A stretch of DNA of 64,000 nt from Pedobacter alluvionis. Its GTDB lineage: Bacteria > Bacteroidota > Bacteroidia > Sphingobacteriales > Sphingobacteriaceae. The notes beneath the pieces were generated by a model. The model was not told the origin of the DNA, did not search any database, and worked only from the letters and a program-made list of their open reading frames with translations. Shown piece after piece: positions 9,173-16,502 of this stretch. The stretch spans positions 124,001 through 188,000 of the forward strand of contig NZ_RCCK01000013.1 in NCBI RefSeq assembly GCF_003664035.1, read 5' to 3'. How positions within the stretch are numbered: the first letter of the stretch is position 1; each line of letters starts with the position of its first letter. A program made the position numbers and the translations under genes.

Positions 9173-9787
9173 ATGAATATTACATTACAAAATGTTGGCA
9201 GAAGGTTTAATAAGGAATGGATTTTCAGGAATTTAAGCACTGAATTTTCTTCTGGTAATAGTTATGCCATATTAGGCCCTAATGGCTCTGGCAAATCAAC
9301 ATTATTAAGCGTGCTAACGGGTAGCTTATCCCCTTCTGAGGGCGAAGTCTCATTTTCAGACACAAAAGATATCCCTGTAGAGAATATCTACAAGTACATC
9401 AGTTTGGCAGCGCCATATCTCGAACTGGTTGAAACTTTTACCCTAAAAGAGATCATTGATTTTCATTTTAAGTTTAAAAATTTTGCTGCCGGAGTTGATG
9501 CCAAAAATCTGATCGGCATATTAGGTTTGGAAAAGGCGGCAAACAAAGAAATTAAATATTTCTCATCAGGCATGAAGCAAAGAACCAAACTAGCTTTGGC
9601 CTGCTGTGCGGATACACCTATTTTATTTTTAGACGAGCCAACGAGTAATTTAGATGTTCAGGGAATAAATTGGTACCGCGAACTGATCGAAAATTTTGGA
9701 AAAGAGCGGCTTACCATAATTGGTTCAAATCAAATACAAGAATACGAATTCTGCTCTGTACAACTACAAATGTCAGACTATAAGTAG
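9173..9787 (+). CDS. ABC transporter ATP-binding protein, no permease nearby
   Basis: A single nucleotide-binding domain of 204 residues. Walker A is GPNGSGKST at 35-43, the signature is YFSSGMKQRTKLAL (degenerate SSGMKQR in place of LSGGQ), and Walker B plus D-loop is PILFLDEPTSNLD. There is no membrane segment and no permease gene next to it, so the membrane partner must be encoded elsewhere or absent. It lies 14 bases after the GNAT gene and is probably the last gene of the lpx transcript, but I cannot say what it exports. Confidence 0.85.
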   Translation: MNITLQNVGRRFNKEWIFRNLSTEFSSGNSYAILGPNGSGKSTLLSVLTGSLSPSEGEVSFSDTKDIPVENIYKYISLAAPYLELVETFTLKEIIDFHFKFKNFAAGVDAKNLIGILGLEKAANKEIKYFSSGMKQRTKLALACCADTPILFLDEPTSNLDVQGINWYRELIENFGKERLTIIGSNQIQEYEFCSVQLQMSDYK

Positions 9788-9867
9788 GTTAATACCCAAA
9801 AAAGCCTTTTCTTAAACGTATGTTTTGTCATACATTTGTACTAAAAATAATTTTTTTAAAAAATATT

Positions 9868-9896
9868 TTGTAATTGATAAATTGTTCTTACCTTTG
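9868..9896 (+). promoter_or_regulatory. Promoter of the small RNA candidate
   Basis: TTG at 9868-9870 and TACCTTTG at 9889-9896 are 18 bases apart, close to the Bacteroidota optimum. The run of T and A just upstream (9849-9867) resembles an UP-like AT tract. No open reading frame follows; the transcript would begin near 9901. Confidence 0.65.
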
Positions 9897-9900
9897 CACC

Positions 9901-10067
9901 ACCAAAAAGAGAAACAATTATTTAATTTATCTCTTCCAGGAAACGTTCATATTTTCCGCATTGCGGAATCAAAAATATAGCCCTTAAAAGGCAAAGAGTT
10001 TTTCATAGTTTAGTTTGAGGTTTAGGTTGATTATGCCTTTGGAGTGGTTCCCAAAGGCATTTCTTTT
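9901..10067 (+). ncRNA. Candidate structured small RNA, about 167 nt, unknown class
   Basis: A gene-free segment lies between a good promoter and a strong terminator, giving a predicted RNA of about 167 bases. Inside it are an AAGAGA/TCTCTT stem (about 9906-9935), a compound hairpin with outer ATATTTT/AAAATAT arms and inner CCGC-ATT-GCGG (about 9949-9978), and a small CCTT/AAGG hairpin. No start codon with a credible reading frame is present. I do not recognise it as SRP RNA, tmRNA or RNase P. A 6S-like RNA is possible from size and isolation only. It could also be the leader of a longer transcript if the terminator is regulated. Confidence 0.5.
10033..10067 (+). terminator. Intrinsic terminator of the small RNA candidate
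   Basis: A perfect 10-base stem (ATGCCTTTGG with CCAAAGGCAT), an 8-base loop and a TTCTTTT tail. Confidence 0.85.
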
Positions 10068-10124
10068 ATGCGGAGTTTTTTGTCGTTTCGGTGGCAATTA
10101 TTTTGTGCACAAGCCTCACATTGC

Positions 10125-10214
10125 TAAACCCGATTGCACGAAAATACTTTTTGGTGCAGCCACTTCAATAATTTTGCACATATAATTACAAAAAGATTGA
10201 AGAAAAAGCGGGAC
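10125..10214 (+). repeat. Intergenic repeat, TAAACCCGATTG ... AGCGGGAC family
   Basis: The segment opens with TAAACCCGATTG and closes with AGCGGGAC, as do 45499-45562 and, in reverse, 11741-11800. The inner sequence differs. No gene is visible here; the open frame covering it is not credible. Confidence 0.6.
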
Positions 10215-10266
10215 CGTCCTACCCGATTAATGCTGGTTTCGCTTTTCAAATCATCATTCATTTTTT

Positions 10267-10274
10267 TAACTTTG
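10267..10274 (+). promoter_or_regulatory. -7 box of the first efp gene
   Basis: TAACTTTG matches TAnnTTTG and lies 38 bases before the ATG at 10313. No clear -33 box is seen at the right distance. Confidence 0.5.
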
Positions 10275-10312
10275 GTATTCAAAACAATTGACAAAACAAT
10301 ATTTCATTATAA

Positions 10313-10873
10313 ATGGCAAAAGCATCAGAAGTAAAAAGCGGAAATGTGCTTCGTTTTAACGGAGAGTTGGTAAGTGTAGAAGAATATATCCACCGTACTC
10401 CAGGAAATTTAAGGGCTTTTTATCAGGCCCGTATGCGCAATGTAAAAACCGGGAAAATTGTAGAATACCGTTTCCGGACAGATGAAGAGGTGACCATTTG
10501 CCGTGTGGAGACCAATGATTATCAATACCTGTATGAGGATGGCGATTACCTGGTAGTAATGGATAACAACACTTACGAACAGTACAACATCCCAAAGCTG
10601 CTTTTTGGCAGTTCGATTAAATTCCTGAAAGAAGGCATGAATGTAACCATTGCTTTTGAAAGCGATGAACCGATCGTCGCCCAATTGCCTAATAGTGTAG
10701 AGCTGGAAATCACCTACTCTGAACCCGCTGTGAAAGGCGATACCTCAACCAACGCGCAGAAATATGCCACTGTAGAAACTGGCGCTGAAATTAGGGTTCC
10801 ATTATTTATTAACCAGGGAGATAAGGTGAAGATTGATACCAAAACCGGCGAATATATCGAGCGGGTAAAATAG
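10313..10873 (+). CDS. efp: Elongation factor P paralogue lacking the tip lysine
   Basis: EF-P binds ribosomes stalled on polyproline and speeds peptide bond formation. This 186-residue copy has the full three-domain layout: N-terminal KOW-like domain (about 1-65) and two OB domains ending GDKVKIDTKTGEYIERVK. The tip loop that reaches the peptidyl-transferase centre reads RTPGNLRAFY, so the lysine that is usually modified is N32 and the loop carries R34 instead. Its neighbour 131 bases downstream keeps the lysine. Nothing else is broken, so this is a live paralogue rather than a pseudogene. It could work unmodified, act on other stall motifs, or compete with the canonical copy. It has its own promoter box. 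Confidence 0.9.
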   Translation: MAKASEVKSGNVLRFNGELVSVEEYIHRTPGNLRAFYQARMRNVKTGKIVEYRFRTDEEVTICRVETNDYQYLYEDGDYLVVMDNNTYEQYNIPKLLFGSSIKFLKEGMNVTIAFESDEPIVAQLPNSVELEITYSEPAVKGDTSTNAQKYATVETGAEIRVPLFINQGDKVKIDTKTGEYIERVK

Positions 10874-10881
10874 CAAAATTG

Positions 10882-10912
10882 AAGGCTTAGATTTCCTTAA
10901 ACCCTAAGCCTT
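10882..10912 (+). terminator. Stem-loop between the efp genes
   Basis: AAGGCTTAG (10882-10890) pairs with CTAAGCCTT (10904-10912) across a 13-base loop. No T-run follows, so it is either a weak terminator, an mRNA stabiliser or a repeat remnant. Confidence 0.4.
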
Positions 10913-10950
10913 ATCCCTTAAACCTTTATAGGTTTTTATTAAAATAATTT

Positions 10951-10958
10951 TACCTTTG
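10951..10958 (+). promoter_or_regulatory. -7 box of the second efp gene
   Basis: TACCTTTG is an exact match to the Bacteroidota -7 box and predicts a leader of about 40 bases before the ATG at 11005. Confidence 0.6.
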
Positions 10959-11004
10959 CCGTCACGAAAAACTGAAATATAAATCCAATTTAGGATAACA
11001 CAAT

Positions 11005-11565
11005 ATGGCAAAAGCATCAGAAATTAAAACAGGTAACATTCTTCGTATCAACAACGAGCTGGTTACTGTTGACGAATGGAATCACCGTACACCAGGAAAA
11101 GGTGGCGCATTTTACACCGGTAAATTCCGTAACATTAAATCGGGCAGAATTGTTGAGGCACGTATGAATACCGACGAGGCTGTAGAAATCTGTCGCGTAG
11201 AAACCAGTGATTACCAATATTTATACGAAGAAGGTGATTATTTGGTAGTAATGGACAACAACAGCTACGAGCAGTTTAATGTAGAGAAATCTTTATTTGG
11301 TTCGGCTATTAAATTCTTAAAAGAAGGCATGAACATCATCGTTTCTATGGAAAGCGATGAAGCTATTATGGCGCAATTACCAAACTTTGCAGAATTCGAA
11401 ATTACTTATTCTGAGCCTGCTGTTAAAGGTGATACTTCTACAAATGCATTAAAAGCAGCAACATTAGAAAACGGTGTTGAAGTTAAAGTACCAATGTTCG
11501 TAAACCAAGGCGATAAAATTAAAATTGATACCCGTACCGGCGAATATGTTGAGCGTGTAAAATAA
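11005..11565 (+). CDS. efp: Elongation factor P, canonical copy
   Basis: The 186-residue protein is full length and aligns without gaps to the upstream paralogue, with long identical runs (GDYLVVMDNN, YSEPAVKGDTSTNA). Its tip loop is RTPGKGGAFY with lysine K32, equivalent to E. coli K34, the residue modified by beta-lysylation there. The modification used in this organism cannot be read from the window. It has its own promoter and a strong terminator, so it is a separate unit from the first efp. This copy is probably the housekeeping EF-P. Confidence 0.95.
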   Translation: MAKASEIKTGNILRINNELVTVDEWNHRTPGKGGAFYTGKFRNIKSGRIVEARMNTDEAVEICRVETSDYQYLYEEGDYLVVMDNNSYEQFNVEKSLFGSAIKFLKEGMNIIVSMESDEAIMAQLPNFAEFEITYSEPAVKGDTSTNALKAATLENGVEVKVPMFVNQGDKIKIDTRTGEYVERVK

Positions 11566-11581
11566 TTTCAAATTCACATTT

Positions 11582-11616
11582 AAAAGCCTCTGAAATTTAA
11601 TTTCAGAGGCTTTTTT
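11582..11616 (+). terminator. Intrinsic terminator after efp
   Basis: GCCTCTGAAA (11586-11595) pairs perfectly with TTTCAGAGGC (11601-11610) over a 5-base loop, extended by A-T pairs, and is followed by six T. Confidence 0.92.
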
Positions 11617-11740
11617 GTTCCTCAAAATCTGTGAGGGTTAAACCCATAATGCTAAATAAACCGCATCTCTTAGGTATTACTTAGGTGACTTAGATGGTCA
11701 TTTTTTTGGAAAATCAGGGTTCGTGTGCTTGGGTTACAAC

Positions 11741-11800
11741 AGTCCCGCTCCCTTTGTAGTGCCGGCGTGTAGCCGGCAGCTACCACTACAATCGGGTTTA
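11741..11800 (-). repeat. Intergenic repeat, AGTCCCGCT ... AATCGGGTTTA
   Basis: Reverse-oriented member of the family at 10125 and 45499. Its centre holds a short palindrome (GCCGGCGTGTAGCCGGC), which the other two copies do not share. Confidence 0.6.
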
Positions 11801-11831
11801 TTTAACCAAAGCCTTTAGATCTTAGATTACA

Positions 11832-11864
11832 AAACCCCGCGGGTTTTCGAAACCTAAGAGGTTT
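11832..11864. repeat. Imperfect palindrome, AACCCCGCGGGTT type
   Basis: A degenerate relative of the 33-base palindrome at 32100-32132, with AAACC and GGTTT ends. It lies right before the folate cyclo-ligase promoter region. Confidence 0.5.
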
Positions 11865-11885
11865 GAAAAATATTATATTTGTTTT

Positions 11886-12446
11886 ATGTTTAAAGCCGAA
11901 ATCAGAAAACAAGCGTTAAAAGACAGGTTACTGCTAACCGACCCCAACCATCATGCGTTAAACGAATCGCTTTTAAAACAGTTTAAAACACTCGATTTTA
12001 GCCAAATTAAAACCCTGCATATCTTTTTACCCATTACAGAAAAAAAAGAGCCGGATACTTTTTTATTGATCGAATGGCTGAACAAAACCCATCCTGAAAC
12101 TAAAATCATTGTACCTAAGGCTGATTTTGAAACAGCGCTGATGACCCACCACGAATACCTGGGCGAAAAAGACCTGAAAAAAAACCTTTACAACATTTTG
12201 GAGCCACAAAAAGGAAATCTGCACGAAGGAGAAATAGACATGGTAATTATTCCGCTGTTAGCCTTTGATAAACAAGGTTACCGTGTAGGTTATGGCAAAG
12301 GTTTTTATGATCGCTTTCTCCGGGATATAAATGCTCAGAAAATAGGTTTATCTTTGCATCCTGCAATTGAAAAAATCGATGATGTAAATGAACACGACAT
12401 CAAATTAGATTTTTGCATAACACCAACAGGAATTATAAAATTTTAA
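11886..12446 (+). CDS. 5-formyltetrahydrofolate cyclo-ligase
   Basis: The enzyme converts 5-formyl-THF to 5,10-methenyl-THF using ATP, returning stored folate to one-carbon metabolism. The 186-residue protein carries the family hallmark GYRVGYGKGFYDRFL near residue 137-151 and the N-terminal KAEIRKQALKDR start of the family. A TATATTTG box at 11874-11881 lies four bases from the ATG, so the transcript may lack a leader, though the area is AT-rich and the box may be chance. A short reading frame follows 10 bases downstream. Confidence 0.92.
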   Translation: MFKAEIRKQALKDRLLLTDPNHHALNESLLKQFKTLDFSQIKTLHIFLPITEKKEPDTFLLIEWLNKTHPETKIIVPKADFETALMTHHEYLGEKDLKKNLYNILEPQKGNLHEGEIDMVIIPLLAFDKQGYRVGYGKGFYDRFLRDINAQKIGLSLHPAIEKIDDVNEHDIKLDFCITPTGIIKF

Positions 12447-12456
12447 GCTTACCGGC

Positions 12457-12615
12457 ATGCCACAGGAAATCGTTATCAAAACCGAAAAACAGTACGAAGA
12501 CAATATGATTGCGGTATTCGAATTACAAGAAAAAGAAGAATTAACCGCCGAAGACCTGAAACAGATTGAATTGATGTTAAAGGCTGGTGAGAAATATGAA
12601 GCGGAGCATTTGTAA
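12457..12615 (+). CDS. Small protein of 52 residues, unknown function
   Basis: An ATG 10 bases after the folate cyclo-ligase stop opens a 52-codon frame (MPQEIVIKTEKQYEDNMIAV...). It is rich in glutamate and lysine, with no membrane segment or cysteine, and its second half (EELTAEDLKQIELMLKAGEK) should form a helix. The close spacing suggests co-transcription. I do not recognise the family. Codon use looks like that of its neighbours, which favours a real gene over chance, but the length makes this uncertain. Confidence 0.55.
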   Translation: MPQEIVIKTEKQYEDNMIAVFELQEKEELTAEDLKQIELMLKAGEKYEAEHL

Positions 12616-12632
12616 AGGATCTACTCTCAAAT

Positions 12633-12711
12633 CGTCACCCTGAATTTATTTCAGGGTCTATTTATAAGGCATTTACCGCAAGAAAGATCCTGAAACAAGT
12701 TCAGGATGACG
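12633..12711. repeat. Palindromic intergenic repeat, CGTCACCCTGAA ... TTCAGGATGACG
   Basis: The ends are inverted copies of each other: CGTCACCCTGAA on the left and GTTCAGGATGACG on the right, with GATCCTGAAACAAG inside. Related copies lie at 21167-21229 and 2252-2316. Confidence 0.75.
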
Positions 12712-12756
12712 ACTCGCGCAAAATACTCCGTGTTTTTTCGTATCAGGCGCCTAAAC

Positions 12757-13728
12757 CTAAGAGATATTTGCTTTCACAAAATCACTCACTAAATAAGCGA
12801 TTAATTTAGACGTGAGCTTACTCACCCTCCCATCAAGCATACGCGTAGCGCCTTCGCATATATGCAGGTAAGAAAATTTCTTAGCATGGGTTAAAATCAG
12901 TTTTCGAATATCGTTAACGGCAAATCCAGAGGACGTTTCAGCACTCGAAAGCACATTCTGGATACAATCTAAATCAATTTCTAAACCCGCAGCAGGTCCT
13001 AATTCATCAAAAAAATCAGTGGCATCGGCACCCATTAAAATATCATCAAAAAATACAGCTTTTAATTTTGGATTGTTATCAATCTGGCTTAAAATAGCTT
13101 CATTGTTATAATTCTGATGTAAGCCATACATAAAATAATTATTCAGGTAATTTTCTTTTAAAGCATAAGAGAAGCCATTTCCACTGTGTCTGCCCTCTAA
13201 CTCTCTTAAATCGGCATGCGCATCTACATTTAACACATCAATCGGGCGTTCAAATGCTAAAGAAGCACCTTTAATCATACCATAAGCGTTGTTATGACCA
13301 CCACCAATTACAATTGGGATTTTGCCTGCAGCTACAATTTTCTCTATAACAGGATAAACCAATTCATCAATTTCAGCTACTTTATTTCTTAAAGCTTCAA
13401 TAGAAGAATCTTCAGGTTCAGTAATTTCAAAATGCCCTAAAACCAAAATTTCTTCACCATTTAAAAAGCGGTTACACTGGACATTCAGAAAGGCGGTTAA
13501 ACTTGTGCGCCATGCCGATGCGGCTCCCGCAATACCAGCATTTGCCCTTACTCCTATATCTTCAGGGATACCCAGCAATACAAATCTAGAATTGTTTGCT
13601 GTTAATCCTTCTACCGAGATTACTTTATGTCGATAAGTATTAACCCTCTCGCCAAGCTTGGTTTCGCCATCACGATGAATAATCAAATGCTCAATGTCGC
13701 TTTGCGAATATATTTTAAGGTTATCCAT
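12757..13728 (-). CDS. hutG: Formimidoylglutamase (arginase/ureohydrolase family)
   Basis: A manganese hydrolase of the ureohydrolase family; next to hutI it most likely hydrolyses formiminoglutamate to glutamate and formamide, the last step of histidine breakdown. Metal-site motifs are visible: GGGHNNAYG, NVDAHADLRELEGRHSGNGF and EIDLDCI. The ATG at 13728 (MDNLKIYSQSD) is preferred; it overlaps the end of hutI by 8 bases, typical of coupled genes, while the longer start adds only MVRFI. At 323 residues the length fits. The first two steps (hutH, hutU) are not in this window. Agmatinase or arginase activity is less likely given the neighbour. Confidence 0.88.
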   Translation of the reverse strand: MDNLKIYSQSDIEHLIIHRDGETKLGERVNTYRHKVISVEGLTANNSRFVLLGIPEDIGVRANAGIAGAASAWRTSLTAFLNVQCNRFLNGEEILVLGHFEITEPEDSSIEALRNKVAEIDELVYPVIEKIVAAGKIPIVIGGGHNNAYGMIKGASLAFERPIDVLNVDAHADLRELEGRHSGNGFSYALKENYLNNYFMYGLHQNYNNEAILSQIDNNPKLKAVFFDDILMGADATDFFDELGPAAGLEIDLDCIQNVLSSAETSSGFAVNDIRKLILTHAKKFSYLHICEGATRMLDGRVSKLTSKLIAYLVSDFVKANIS

Positions 13729-14962
13729 GATAAATCTCACCATTTAAAATCACCGTATCAACCTGGCTTTCACCAAAACTGTACGGCAAATAGGCTATTG
13801 AGGGCATTGGTTTTGTTATGAATAAATTTGCTTTTTTTCCAATGGCAATGCTTCCATAATTTTCGCTGATCTCCATTGCTGCCGCACCGTTTAGAGTAGC
13901 TGCATTGATGGCCTGCTCCGGAAACATTTTCATTTTAATACAGCCCAGCGATACCACAAAATTCATATTCCCTGAAGGTGTCGATCCCGGATTGTAATCG
14001 GTAGCCAAAGCAATAGGCAAATCTGCTTTAATAAAGTTTTTAGCATCTGCAAATGGAATACCTAAGTAAAACGAACAAGAAGGTAGTAATGTTACAATGG
14101 TATCGGCATTTCTTAACGTTTCGATGGTTTCCTCGTTACTTTCTTCCAAATGATCGACTGAAATGGCATTATTGTTAACCGCCACCTCAATAGCGCCCGA
14201 AACAGAAAGCTGATTGGCATGTATTTTAGGTTTTAAACCATATTTTGCTCCTGCTTTGAGTATCTGATCGGTTTCTTCTACAGAGAAAAAACCTTTTTCG
14301 CAGAAAACATCAATATAATCGGCCAGGTTTTCTTCTGCTATACGAGGTAACATTTCATTAATAATCAAGTTTATATAACCTTGATGATCATTTTTAAATT
14401 CAGCTGGAAAGGCATGTGCAGCCAGAAAAGTTGCCTTGATAGGGGTTGGAAACTGATCTTTTAACCTGCGGATTACCCTAAGCATTTTGATTTCACTTTC
14501 AGTGGTTAAGCCATAACCGCTTTTTATCTCAACCGCACCTGTTCCTTGTAGAATCATCTGTTTTAACCTAATCGCAGCACTTTCAAACAATTCGTCTTCT
14601 GTTGCTTTTTGAAGTTTATTGGCTGAATTTAAAATCCCTCCACCTGCAGCGGCAATTTCTTCGTAGGTTTTTCCCTGGATTTTCATCGCAAACTCTTCTT
14701 CACGTGAGGCCGCAAAAACAATATGGGTATGGCTATCGCACCAGGAAGGGAAAATGTATCTGCCTTTGGCCGAGATTTGAGATGGGAGATTTGAGATTTG
14801 AGAAGGGATTGAGCCCATCTCACCAAAATCTTTGATCAGGCCATCTTCTATCAAAAGCCAGGCATTTTCAAGTACAGGCAAATGATACAGTTCGCTGCCA
14901 CGAAGCACCAATTTATCTTTATGATGAATGCCTACGAGGCCTTTTATATTGGTGATTAGCAT
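13721..14962 (-). CDS. hutI: Imidazolonepropionase
   Basis: A zinc amidohydrolase that opens the imidazolone ring in histidine catabolism. Motifs: FPSWCDSHTHIVFAASREEEF with the HxH metal pair near residues 78-80, KIHANQLSVSGAIEVAV, SVDHLEE, and ATDYNPGSTPSGNM. Length 413 fits the family. It is upstream of and overlaps hutG. Odd point: residues 51-64 (SIPSQISNLPSQIS) are a low-complexity insert encoded by a GAGATTTGAGAT-type word repeat that otherwise occurs in intergenic DNA here, in the linker before the metal motif. The reading frame is kept. Confidence 0.95.
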   Translation of the reverse strand: MLITNIKGLVGIHHKDKLVLRGSELYHLPVLENAWLLIEDGLIKDFGEMGSIPSQISNLPSQISAKGRYIFPSWCDSHTHIVFAASREEEFAMKIQGKTYEEIAAAGGGILNSANKLQKATEDELFESAAIRLKQMILQGTGAVEIKSGYGLTTESEIKMLRVIRRLKDQFPTPIKATFLAAHAFPAEFKNDHQGYINLIINEMLPRIAEENLADYIDVFCEKGFFSVEETDQILKAGAKYGLKPKIHANQLSVSGAIEVAVNNNAISVDHLEESNEETIETLRNADTIVTLLPSCSFYLGIPFADAKNFIKADLPIALATDYNPGSTPSGNMNFVVSLGCIKMKMFPEQAINAATLNGAAAMEISENYGSIAIGKKANLFITKPMPSIAYLPYSFGESQVDTVILNGEIYHG

Positions 14963-15052
14963 TTGGTTCGTTTATTAAGTATGAGTAAAAGTATCGGGTA
15001 ATAAGTGTCAGGATCTGAGTTTGTAAACCCCTGATCCATTTTACATCTTGCA

Positions 15053-15820
15053 TTATTCCATTTCCAATAGAACCGGACAATGATCTGAATGTATGGCATC
15101 GGGTAAAATCCTTACATTTTTCAAGCGGCTTTCCATTGGTCTTGTAGCCAGATGGTAATCGATACGCCAGCCCAGGTTCTTTCCCCTCGATCCGGCACGG
15201 TAGCTCCACCAGGTATAATGATGCGGGTCTTTATTAAAATGACGGAAAGTATCGATGAAGCCGTTATCCAAAAATAATTGCATCCATTCTCTTTCCTCTG
15301 GTAAAAACCCTGAAGAATTTGCATTCGATTTTGGATTATGGATGTCAATAGCAGTGTGGCAGATGTTATAATCACCACTTACTATCAAATTTGGGATTTC
15401 TTTACGCAAGTCTCCGATGTACCCGTCAAAAAACCGCATAAATTCGTACTTTTTCACCTGCCTTTCATCTCCACTCGACCCGGATGGCATATATAAGCTC
15501 ATTAAGGAGAAATCATCGAAATCAGCTCTTAAAATCCTGCCTTCTTTATCGATCCATTCTTCACCACAGCCAAATTCTATATGATTGGGTTTAATTTTAG
15601 ATAAAATGGCTACGCCGCTATATCCTTTTTTCTCTGCCGGGAACCAATAATGGTGATAACCCAACTGCTCAATCAGTGCAATAATTTCAGGGATTTGCGC
15701 AGGCAGCGCCTTTACTTCCTGCAAACAGACCATATCAGCGTTTGTGGCTTGTAACCAGCCAAAAAAGTTTTTGGTACTTGCTGCCCTAATTCCGTTTACG
15801 TTATAGGAAATAATTTTCAT
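15053..15820 (-). CDS. xth: Exodeoxyribonuclease III / AP endonuclease
   Basis: A Mg-dependent nuclease that cuts at abasic sites and degrades 3' ends in base-excision repair. The 255-residue protein has the ExoIII catalytic set: N7 (YNVNGIRAA), E34 region (MVCLQEVKA), GDYNICH with the Asp/Asn pair, and the final SDHCPVLLE with its histidine. The W-x-Y-R-AGSRGKNLGWRIDY block is the DNA-contact region. The gene stands alone, with a palindromic stem-loop just upstream. Confidence 0.93.
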   Translation of the reverse strand: MKIISYNVNGIRAASTKNFFGWLQATNADMVCLQEVKALPAQIPEIIALIEQLGYHHYWFPAEKKGYSGVAILSKIKPNHIEFGCGEEWIDKEGRILRADFDDFSLMSLYMPSGSSGDERQVKKYEFMRFFDGYIGDLRKEIPNLIVSGDYNICHTAIDIHNPKSNANSSGFLPEEREWMQLFLDNGFIDTFRHFNKDPHHYTWWSYRAGSRGKNLGWRIDYHLATRPMESRLKNVRILPDAIHSDHCPVLLEME

Positions 15821-15853
15821 CAGTTAAATTCAGTTTTCAATGGTGATGAAGCA

Positions 15854-15892
15854 ATCATGATTTTTTATCACCGAGTGATAGTAAATCATGAT
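15854..15892. other. Nested stem-loop between exodeoxyribonuclease III and the toxin-antitoxin pair
   Basis: ATCATGATTT (15854-15863) pairs with AAATCATGAT (15883-15892), and inside it TATCAC-CGA-GTGATA forms a second stem. It is preceded by GAAGC. The sequence GAAGCxATCATGrTTTT recurs at 19161-19177. It could be an operator, an attenuator or a repeat; it has no U-tail. Confidence 0.5.
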
Positions 15893-15990
15893 AGTTTCAG
15901 TCAGTAAATTTCAATTGTTGTGGGCGGTAAATTTAGAAATTAATTGAATAAATGCTTAGTAATTGAGATTTGCTTTCATTAAATTTGTTT

Positions 15991-16221
15991 ATGAGCATCG
16001 AGGAGTTAAAAATAGAGATTGCAAAAAAAGTGTTCGAAACGGATGATGAAAATCTTTTATCAGAGTTGGACATGCTTTTAAACTACAATGAAAAGGTTGT
16101 GCTGGAAGAATTACCAAAGCACGTTCAAGAGGGAATTAAAAGAGGGCTACAACAAGCTAAAGAGGGCAAGCTAATTCCGTATGATGAAGTTAAAAGAAGA
16201 CTTTCTGAAAAATGGCATTAA
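15991..16221 (+). CDS. Putative antitoxin of a ParE/RelE-type pair
   Basis: The 76-residue acidic/basic helical protein (MSIEELKIEIAKKVFETDD...) is followed by a ParE/RelE-like toxin that overlaps it by 10 bases, the standard toxin-antitoxin layout. The C-terminal half (KRGLQQAKEGKLIPYDEVKRRLSEKWH) resembles the toxin-wrapping tail of such antitoxins. A TTG start 21 bases upstream is possible but the ATG is preferred. A TAAATTTG box at 15980-15987 lies three bases before the ATG. DNA binding cannot be shown from sequence. Confidence 0.7.
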   Translation: MSIEELKIEIAKKVFETDDENLLSELDMLLNYNEKVVLEELPKHVQEGIKRGLQQAKEGKLIPYDEVKRRLSEKWH

Positions 16222-16502
16222 CCGTTTCTTTTTCAGAAGAAGCATACGAAACACTGCTGGGAATTGGGATTTTCATTGAAGAAACCTGGGGATATTACCA
16301 CGCTGAAAAATTTATCCAAACCGTTTATAAAAAAATTGATTTAATTGCCATCTTGCCCTTTATCTATGAGCCTACTGCACTAAATAGCCAGGTAAGAAAA
16401 GGCGTAATTTCTAAATATACTTCTTTCTACTATCACATAAACCAAGAAGAAATAAGAATTTTATTCTTTTTTGACAACAGGCAAGATCCTTTAATTACAT
16501 AA
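16212..16502 (+). CDS. RelE/ParE family toxin
   Basis: The 96-residue protein has the ParE/RelE pattern: an N-terminal VSFSEEAYETLLGIGIFIEETWG helix pair, then beta strands ending with IRILFFFDNRQDP, the usual C-terminal signature. It overlaps the antitoxin gene by 10 bases. ParE toxins target gyrase and RelE toxins cut mRNA; the sequence does not settle which. Its last 8 bases also overlap the end of the convergent cyclophilin gene. Confidence 0.8.
   Translation: MALTVSFSEEAYETLLGIGIFIEETWGYYHAEKFIQTVYKKIDLIAILPFIYEPTALNSQVRKGVISKYTSFYYHINQEEIRILFFFDNRQDPLIT

Noticed and set aside
10134..10334. Open frame of 66 codons between the small RNA candidate and efp
   Set aside because: It runs through a repeat and the efp promoter, overlaps the start of efp in another frame, and the product is low-complexity and basic.
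10313..10873. The first efp as a pseudogene
   Set aside because: It is full length, has its own promoter box and keeps all structural blocks; only the tip loop changes.
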